A stretch of DNA of 11,000 nt from assembly GCA_937895515.1 (NCBI GenBank), contig CALAYS010000183.1:1-11000 (forward strand). The letters run 5' to 3'. Both the position numbers and the translations under genes were made by a program. The stretch is from an uncultured bacterium. GTDB lineage: Bacteria > Patescibacteriota > Minisyncoccia > Phycocordibacterales > UBA9973. This document shows positions 6,584 through 11,000 of this stretch, one piece after another. Each line of letters begins with the position of its first letter. Positions within the stretch are counted from its first letter, which is position 1. The notes under the pieces were generated by a model. That model did no database searches and was not told the DNA's origin. It saw only the letters and a list, made by a program, of their open reading frames with translations.

Positions 6584-7822
6584 TTACTTCCTTTTGGGAA
6601 GGCGGAGTGTTTTACTGGCCGTTACCTTTGGGGAAGTTGAAGGACTTGGTGACCGAGATGGGCTCCTAGATGCTGTCCGTGGAGGGCTCTTGGAAGCTGC
6701 TCGTGACGGGCTTTTTGAGGCCGATCGCGGAGGACTCTTAGAAGCCGATCGCGGAGGACTCTCAGATGCGGAATGGGCTGGAGAGCCCACATCATGATGC
6801 ACTGGCGACTTGCTTCGTGAAGCACGAACCGTTGTCTTCCTTGGCAAAGAAGAACGGGCTACCTGATGAGTATCGCCATCCTTGTGAGACGCAACTTTAG
6901 GAGAGGCTGCCCGAGACACTGTTTTGGTTGTTGATGAACTACGTGTTCGACCTGCAGTCTGCTTTTTGGCTCCTGGCGAAGATGACCGGCCTCCTTTCGG
7001 AGAAACGGAACGTCCTCGAGTAGTTGTTTTCTTGGCCTTCTTGTAAGGTGCCAGCAAATCCTCGGCAAAAGCTTTGGCCTTTGCAGCAGCATCAGCCGGG
7101 CGAAGTTTATCCTCGTACATGTAATATCTTGTCATGAAGTTAGATACAAACTTTCGGTTCTCATAGTTTGAGGGAATGTAAAAACGGCTAAGATGGCTAT
7201 GTGTGTCTGAACTTAACGGAATCGATTGGCTAGAAATGCTTGTCGAGTTGGTCTTTCGAAGACCACTTCCGTCTGCGGCACAATTATGAATTCGGTAACG
7301 AACGGCCGGATCATCTTCCAAGACTTTCAGATAGGTTCCAATAACATCAAACTTTGATACTCGGGTAGAAGGGGTTTGCCCCCTCATATCCCGAACACGT
7401 TGAAGAAGATCTGGAATCTGTAGGGGGTCAATAAGTGTCATTTTCTGTGCTGGGGCCGCAGCGGCCTTTCGGTGAAAGGTCATCTGTTCAATAACAGCAT
7501 GATTATCATCATAGCTTTCCGGTGTAATCCAGTGAGACTTATCAGCCTCGAAAGCCTGAATCACACCAGCACTTGAATCATCAGAATTGTCATCCCGATG
7601 ACGAAGATACTCCAACACATCATGCGGACGTCCCGCAAGACCTGTGGCTGGAGAATATACTACATCAGGGTGTTTCTTCCAAACTGTCTGTTGACCAGAT
7701 GCCTGGACACGCGTTACTGTGAATCCACCCCCTTCTTTGGGAGAGACCTTCAGAAAACGGTGATCACTCCTAACACCACTGAGAGTATCCGCGATGCTTT
7801 TAAGATTACGAGTAGCTGGCAT
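6584..7822 (-). CDS. Basic protein with Ser-Pro/Arg repeat tail
   Basis: The product is 412 aa. Residues 1-265 look folded and mixed in charge, with no family I recognise; they include a PLQIPDLLQRVRDMRGQTPS segment (133-152) and an aromatic FMTRYYMYEDKLRP segment (229-242). Residues 266-412 are low-complexity and strongly basic, rich in Ser, Arg, Lys, Pro and Ala, with many SPK or SPR motifs and an 8-residue repeat close to SASKSPPR at 351-390, ending LRLPKRK. SPKK-type motifs bind the AT-rich minor groove in histone tails, and RS-like tails bind RNA and are phosphorylated, so a nucleic-acid-binding virion or factory protein is plausible. G+C is about half, well above the neighbouring genes. 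A palindrome lies 20 bases before its ATG and a hairpin follows its stop. Function is unknown. Confidence 0.8.
   Translation of the reverse strand: MPATRNLKSIADTLSGVRSDHRFLKVSPKEGGGFTVTRVQASGQQTVWKKHPDVVYSPATGLAGRPHDVLEYLRHRDDNSDDSSAGVIQAFEADKSHWITPESYDDNHAVIEQMTFHRKAAAAPAQKMTLIDPLQIPDLLQRVRDMRGQTPSTRVSKFDVIGTYLKVLEDDPAVRYRIHNCAADGSGLRKTNSTSISSQSIPLSSDTHSHLSRFYIPSNYENRKFVSNFMTRYYMYEDKLRPADAAAKAKAFAEDLLAPYKKAKKTTTRGRSVSPKGGRSSSPGAKKQTAGRTRSSSTTKTVSRAASPKVASHKDGDTHQVARSSLPRKTTVRASRSKSPVHHDVGSPAHSASESPPRSASKSPPRSASKSPSRAASKSPPRTASRSPSRSPSPSTSPKVTASKTLRLPKRK
6669..6788 (-). repeat. 24-bp tandem repeat encoding SASKSPPR units
   Basis: Five consecutive 24-base units run from 6669 to 6788. The two at 6717-6740 and 6741-6764 are almost identical (both contain GCCGATCGCGGAGGACTCT), and the outer ones are more diverged. 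Each encodes eight residues in the minus-strand frame, so length changes in this array would not break the gene. Confidence 0.85.
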
Positions 7823-7841
7823 GGTTATATTTGAGATGAAT

Positions 7842-7863
7842 CAAACTTTTTATAAAAAGTTTG
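7842..7863 (-). terminator. Perfect 22-bp palindrome between ligase and Ser-Pro-repeat genes
   Basis: CAAACTTTTTA is followed directly by its reverse complement TAAAAAGTTTG. It lies 62 bases past the ligase stop and 19 bases before the next ATG on the same strand. The most likely role is the ligase mRNA 3' end, though its closeness to the ATG means the next gene's leader or promoter may include it. Confidence 0.55.
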
Positions 7864-7924
7864 TTCTTAGACTGAGATGAAATCAATTGTTTAAAAATTA
7901 AAGAACTCCTTTAAGAAATCTTTT

Positions 7925-9199
7925 TTACTCGTAATCGCGAATTGATATTACATTTGCGTGACGTAATTTTCCGTCTTCTGTTCTTCCGTAATGTTTAACT
8001 GTTACTTCTTTCCCAATAATCTTACTTGGGTTCAAAAAAATATCACGTTTCTCGTCATCAGTAAAGGATAAATTTACCGAATGTAAAATTCCGTTTTTAT
8101 CTTTGGCCTGACAAATAGCTTTCCCCTCAGAAAGACCCTTTCCTTCTGTTATGGAAACAGCTATCATTTCTTCGTCAGAAAAGGCCTTAAATTTCATTAA
8201 ATTCCAAGTTCGAGCCGATCTGTAAAAAGATTCATTCTTTTTTCCTGGTGGAAGATTTTTCGCCATTTTGTAAATCATTGCTCCTTCGTAGCCTTTATCA
8301 AGAAAATCATTAGTGTATTTTTTAATATCTTCCTCTGAATAGGCTTCAAAATCTGGAACTAATGATATTCTTTCAAAGGGACGCCCCAATGATCTTTCTC
8401 CTTGAGAAAAAGCCTCAACAAGAAAATGTCGTCTCTCTTCGTATGATAAATCTTTGGGAGTAATAATTGTGAAAATATTATAAACCAATTCTTTTTTTCG
8501 AATATCAAGAGTTTCTTTTGTTTTAGCTGCCTTCAAAGCGGACATTTTCTTTAAATCAAGGTCTGTCGCTTTCAATGACACAATGGAAGAAATATTTTGA
8601 AGCATTCTTCCATGGATATAAAGTTCTCCATCAAGCTCCACTTGGAAAGGAAAAAAAGGAAGTATAGCGCTTATCTCTTCATCAAAAAGATAACCAAAAT
8701 CATAATATTTATTTGTTCTACTTCTATAAACTATATTTCCCTCATCTCGGCGTTCCGAAACCAAACATCTTATTCCATCCAATTTAGGTTGAACTGCAAC
8801 AGGAAAATAAAGTCGCATACTTGGTCTCTTTTTATGCCAATCTTCAGCAAGCATAGGCTTTGGATTTATGGTCTTAATTTCATCCGGAAAACGATATCCT
8901 TCTTTCCGGTTTTTTACTTCATAGCGAGAACGCAATTCCAGCAAGGCCTGTTCAACAAAACTTCTTCCCGATAAATTTAATTCTATTCTATAGGGTTCTG
9001 ATAAAGTTTTCACTCCATCAGTTGTTCCATGACAAGTAATAACTCCTCCATCCAAAACACCACCAAACCATTCGCGTGAAACACCTTTAGCATCTGTCTT
9101 AAACATTGTGGGAAAACGCCATTCAACGTGCCCATCAGTGACGGGGTCAGTTATATTAAAGATTGGGAGGGAAACGAGACGCTTGAAATTAGCAGTCAT
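7925..9199 (-). CDS. ATP-dependent DNA ligase
   Basis: The product is 424 aa from ATG 9199. The open frame reaches a TTG six codons further up (9217), but ATG is the better start. It seals nicks in DNA through a ligase-AMP intermediate, for viral replication or repair. In the 424-residue numbering, the nucleotidyltransferase motifs are in order: motif I KLDGIR with catalytic Lys139, motif III ELDGELY at 188-194, a motif IIIa-like VYNIFTI near 239-245, motif IV EGAMIY at 305-310 and motif V LMKFK at 334-338. A C-terminal OB-fold follows (about 345-424). Residues 20-105 before the core (WRFPTMFKTDAKGVSREWF through ALLELRSRYEVK) resemble the small WGR-like domain found at the N-terminus of some viral and phage ligases, here a tentative call. 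It diverges from the TFIIB-like gene. It is small and lacks the extra domains of poxvirus or cellular ligase III. Confidence 0.92.
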   Translation of the reverse strand: MTANFKRLVSLPIFNITDPVTDGHVEWRFPTMFKTDAKGVSREWFGGVLDGGVITCHGTTDGVKTLSEPYRIELNLSGRSFVEQALLELRSRYEVKNRKEGYRFPDEIKTINPKPMLAEDWHKKRPSMRLYFPVAVQPKLDGIRCLVSERRDEGNIVYRSRTNKYYDFGYLFDEEISAILPFFPFQVELDGELYIHGRMLQNISSIVSLKATDLDLKKMSALKAAKTKETLDIRKKELVYNIFTIITPKDLSYEERRHFLVEAFSQGERSLGRPFERISLVPDFEAYSEEDIKKYTNDFLDKGYEGAMIYKMAKNLPPGKKNESFYRSARTWNLMKFKAFSDEEMIAVSITEGKGLSEGKAICQAKDKNGILHSVNLSFTDDEKRDIFLNPSKIIGKEVTVKHYGRTEDGKLRHANVISIRDYE

Positions 9200-9228
9200 T
9201 TTTTGAGTCGAAGGCAAAAAAATCTTAA

Positions 9229-9259
9229 AATTTCAATATAGGATGTATGATTTGAAATT
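9229..9259. promoter_or_regulatory. Inverted AATTTCAA / TTGAAATT pair in a divergent promoter
   Basis: The 63-base gap between the ligase ATG (9199) and the TFIIB-like ATG (9263) contains AATTTCAA at 9229-9236 and its reverse complement at 9252-9259, 15 bases apart. The arrangement gives each divergent gene the same element in the same relative orientation. It may be a shared promoter or operator, or a chance feature of AT-rich DNA. Confidence 0.35.
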
Positions 9260-9262
9260 AGA

Positions 9263-10018
9263 ATGGACATTAATTTCTTGTTAAAAATGTTCAGTGGTCC
9301 CTGTCAACATCAAGATATAATCGATGATTTTTGTCAAGACTGCGGTGAATTTATCGAGGAAGAAACATTAGGCATTCATAGTCGGATAAGATATGATGAT
9401 GACTTTTACGCCAATAAAAAAGAAAAAAAAACTAAATTTAGCTATTTGACAGAACTGAGTCGTTTAGATCTCCCAGTTGAGGTATGTCGCGAAGTTTGTT
9501 GTCAAATAGAAACTTTACAGGAACGCAGCCATGTACGTCGGAGAACATATGTTACGAATCTTTTCGGAATGATTTATATTGCTTTTAACAAATTACAGAT
9601 GCAATTTAATCCTTTTGTGATTGGGGAAAAACTTCAGATGGACCAAAAGCAAATTCGTGCTGCAATGTGGACAATTTCAAAAGGAATAGATAGAGCAAGT
9701 TGCAGAAATCCAATTTGCATTATAGATCCCTCATCATTCATAGAGCAAATGGCTTCATTATTTTCTCAATATCATAAACTTTCGTTTGAAGAAATAGGAA
9801 AAATTAAAGATTTTATTGACGTTGTGATTTCTAAAAATAAAATGATTGCTAACGAAAATCCTAGAGGAATAGCGGCGACTGTTCTTAAGATTTTTTATGA
9901 CCATAACAATATATCAATACCCAATTTTTATGAAAATGTATCTAGAACACCAGGATATATTAAATCCATTGAAAACTCTGTATATCGTACATTAAATACA
10001 TTTGAGAAAATAAAATAA
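9263..10018 (+). CDS. TFIIB-like transcription initiation factor
   Basis: The product is 251 aa. TFIIB bridges the TATA-binding protein and RNA polymerase II at the promoter; many giant viruses encode a divergent version that serves their own polymerase. The N-terminal zinc ribbon is clear: C14-x-H16 and C24-x2-C27 in CQHQDIIDDFCQDCGEFIE, the Cys-His/Cys-Cys form common in viral homologues. Residues 57-140 and 150-245 fit two cyclin-like repeats; PRGIAATVLKIFYDH at 200-214 is the typical helix of the second repeat, and the basic QERSHVRRR at 86-94 could face DNA. At 251 residues it is shorter than cellular TFIIB (about 316 in human). The start at ATG 9263 leaves the ribbon 13 residues in, as expected. 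It diverges from the ligase gene, and a hairpin overlaps its stop. Confidence 0.85.
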   Translation: MDINFLLKMFSGPCQHQDIIDDFCQDCGEFIEEETLGIHSRIRYDDDFYANKKEKKTKFSYLTELSRLDLPVEVCREVCCQIETLQERSHVRRRTYVTNLFGMIYIAFNKLQMQFNPFVIGEKLQMDQKQIRAAMWTISKGIDRASCRNPICIIDPSSFIEQMASLFSQYHKLSFEEIGKIKDFIDVVISKNKMIANENPRGIAATVLKIFYDHNNISIPNFYENVSRTPGYIKSIENSVYRTLNTFEKIK

Positions 10019-10034
10019 AAAATGTTTTTATTTT
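10012..10034 (+). terminator. 10-bp stem-loop overlapping the TFIIB-like stop codon
   Basis: AAAATAAAAA (10012-10021) and TTTTTATTTT (10025-10034) pair around ATG. The TAA at 10016-10018 lies inside the left arm. It fits the gene-end hairpin pattern, although only A-T pairs hold it. Confidence 0.5.
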
Positions 10035-10255
10035 TAGAACCAACCTATCATCCAGGAAGGTCCCCTCCCTTTGTTTTACATGCGCACAGAAGGCTATACG
10101 CACAACCATTCGTAACCCAGACGGGGGCCCTTTCACTTATTTTTTCGCGTATGTGGGAAAAGGTTCACATACGCAACCCACTTTTTTGCTTAAGGGGAAG
10201 CCCTACCTGTTTTCCCAGGAGGAGGATTGTATATTCATATCCAGAAGAGGAATAT
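10035..10255. other. GC-richer spacer between converging genes
   Basis: The plus-strand TFIIB-like gene and the minus-strand 139-aa gene converge here. The tract is visibly richer in G and C than both and contains C- and G-runs (GGTCCCCTCCC, GGGGGCCC, AGGGGAAGCCC). An imperfect direct repeat pairs AGAAGGCTATACGCACAACC (10088-10107) with AAAAGGTTCACATACGCAAC near 10158-10177. An 81-codon frame spans 10022-10267, but it has no domain, starts in the hairpin loop, and looks non-coding. A structured RNA or remnant of an inserted element is possible. Confidence 0.35.
10147..10174. terminator. 9-bp GC-containing stem-loop
   Basis: GCGTATGTG (10147-10155) and CACATACGC (10166-10174) pair perfectly around a 10-base loop. 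It lies 82 bases past the stop of the minus-strand 139-aa gene and 129 bases past the plus-strand TFIIB-like stop, so it could end either transcript or belong to a structured RNA. Confidence 0.45.
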
Positions 10256-10675
10256 TCAATTTGTTAAAATATTTAATGTGATATGGAGTATAGCTATTAT
10301 GAATAAAACAACAATTATAACAAACAAAACCCATAAAGAAACACTTCTGAAAGTTGTATTTTGCATTGTGGGATCAAAAAGTGGAGACAACAAGACAAAC
10401 CTTTCCATCGTTTCATTATTTGTTGGTCCTATACTATTAGCTCCAACACAATAAAGAGTTTCTCCAGGCTTGGTATAAATTTTAATTTGTCCACTATTAG
10501 AAAAAATAAGAGTTAAACCACCAAAAAATAGGGTATAAACATTATCAGAAAAAGGACTGTATGAAACATTTATCCCAAGAGAAGAATACTTTTCGACATT
10601 TTGTGAAATAATTTTTTCGTTTGTAATTGTACCTTGAGTTTTTTTAACTACCCCATCATTACAAAAAGCCATCAT
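10256..10675 (-). CDS. Small tail-anchored membrane protein of unknown function
   Basis: The product is 139 aa. A soluble domain of about 110 residues is followed by a hydrophobic segment at 112-134 (SVSLWVLFVIIVVLFIIAIL and on) and a five-residue tail, the layout of a C-terminal tail-anchored protein with its N-domain in the cytoplasm. Segments such as NVYTLFFGGLTLIF and IKIYTKPGETLYCV suggest beta strands. I recognise no family. The start is ATG 10675 or 10672. The frame stays open for 21 codons further up to a TAG (10739-10741) and reads LQKSVDIPNTFASPNALA, which looks coding, so the real N-terminus may be longer if a non-ATG start, frameshift or sequence error is involved. It lies just downstream of the HsdS-like frame on the same strand. 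Confidence 0.6.
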   Translation of the reverse strand: MMAFCNDGVVKKTQGTITNEKIISQNVEKYSSLGINVSYSPFSDNVYTLFFGGLTLIFSNSGQIKIYTKPGETLYCVGANSIGPTNNETMERFVLLSPLFDPTMQNTTFRSVSLWVLFVIIVVLFIIAILHITLNILTN

Positions 10676-10713
10676 TGCTAGAGCATTTGGGGATGCAAAT
10701 GTATTGGGGATAT

Positions 10714-11000
10714 CTACACTCTTTTGAAGAAATAAAATCTAAAAAATGTTAATTTAAAACTATATAAAAGTGAACCCTTTAAAATTAATGGTTTATTAAA
10801 TGTCTCAATATAAAACTGTGAAATATCTTGTTTTGATTTTGATATATATTTCCCTTTCATATCCCTTATTGTAATCCAAGGAATTCCATTGTCTGAAAAA
10901 GTAAAATATTCATCTTTTTCTGTTGGAGGAGTAAATCCAACAGAAAATAAAAAAGATTTTCTAACACTTTTTACATCCCAATGTTCAGGAATATAATCTA
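10714..11000 (-). CDS. Type I restriction HsdS-like target-recognition domain (partial)
   Basis: A frame enters from the right edge and stops at TAG 10714-10716; 94 residues are visible. It reads DYIPEHWDVKSVRKSF, then VGFTPPTEKDEYF, NGIPWITIRDMKGKYI, and finally ETFNKPLILKGSLLYSFKLT. This is the characteristic pattern of the HsdS target-recognition domain (Methylase_S, PF01420): the IPEHW opening, a G-x-TP turn, the GIPWIT-x-DM core, and the KGSLLYSFKLT strand. HsdS gives type I restriction-modification enzymes their DNA specificity. After SFKLT the expected continuation (usually IGK-like, then the rest of a roughly 150-residue domain and a helical spacer) is missing, and the frame ends after 11 unrelated residues. 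It is therefore either truncated or frameshifted. The 5' end is outside the window. Confidence 0.75.
   Translation of the reverse strand, partial: DYIPEHWDVKSVRKSFLFSVGFTPPTEKDEYFTFSDNGIPWITIRDMKGKYISKSKQDISQFYIETFNKPLILKGSLLYSFKLTFFRFYFFKRV

Noticed and set aside
6594..6825. Frames opposite and alongside the Ser-Pro-repeat coding array
   Set aside because: The 24-bp repeat keeps several frames open at once; only the 412-residue frame has a full gene around it.
9200..9217. Ligase start at TTG 9217
   Set aside because: The codon is TTG, not ATG. ATG 9199 is six codons downstream and adequate, and non-ATG starts are uncommon in these viruses.
10022..10267. 81-codon plus-strand frame after the TFIIB-like gene
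   Set aside because: Its ATG lies in the loop of a hairpin, it overlaps the stop of the opposite gene, and its composition (Pro, Arg, Cys, His without pattern) shows no domain.

Overview
The window looks like part of the genome of a large nucleocytoplasmic DNA virus (Nucleocytoviricota, a giant virus of protists). It carries a poxvirus-type late transcription factor (VLTF3-like), a TFIIB-like factor with a viral-style zinc ribbon, an ATP-dependent DNA ligase, a large glycan-modifying enzyme and several small membrane proteins. The DNA is AT-rich, genes are tightly packed on both strands without visible introns, and hairpins sit just after several stop codons, as described for mimivirus mRNA 3' ends. 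I cannot place it in a family from sequence alone. The first 12 bases match the 3' end of an Illumina adapter, so this is the end of an assembled, probably metagenomic, contig.

Layout. 13-448 (-): 3' truncated gene for an acidic/coiled-coil protein with a KRVAG-type repeat tail. 449-782: intergenic, with two strong inverted repeats. 783-1499 (-): membrane-anchored protein of unknown function. 1513-3972 (+): polysaccharide pyruvyl transferase fused to a glycosyltransferase-like half. 3973-5315: a 1.3 kb tract without an intact gene, holding gene-end hairpins, three decayed copies of one coding module, and a 93-codon ATG-less open frame with a CxxC...HH motif. 5316-6533 (-): VLTF3-like. 6584-7822 (-): a GC-rich gene whose product ends in Ser-Pro/Arg repeats. 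7925-9199 (-): DNA ligase. 9263-10018 (+): TFIIB-like. 10019-10255: GC-richer spacer with an inverted repeat. 10256-10675 (-): tail-anchored membrane protein. 10714-11000 (-): target-recognition region of a type I restriction HsdS-like protein, cut by the window edge.

How the genes may work together. The VLTF3-like and TFIIB-like proteins would steer the viral RNA polymerase in a cytoplasmic factory, and the ligase seals nicks during viral replication or repair. The pyruvyl transferase/glycosyltransferase fusion suggests a virus-encoded sugar coat. The two GC-rich, repeat-tailed proteins have strongly basic C-termini that could bind nucleic acid. The HsdS-like piece, normally a prokaryotic DNA-recognition module, and the decayed coding repeats are the least expected items.
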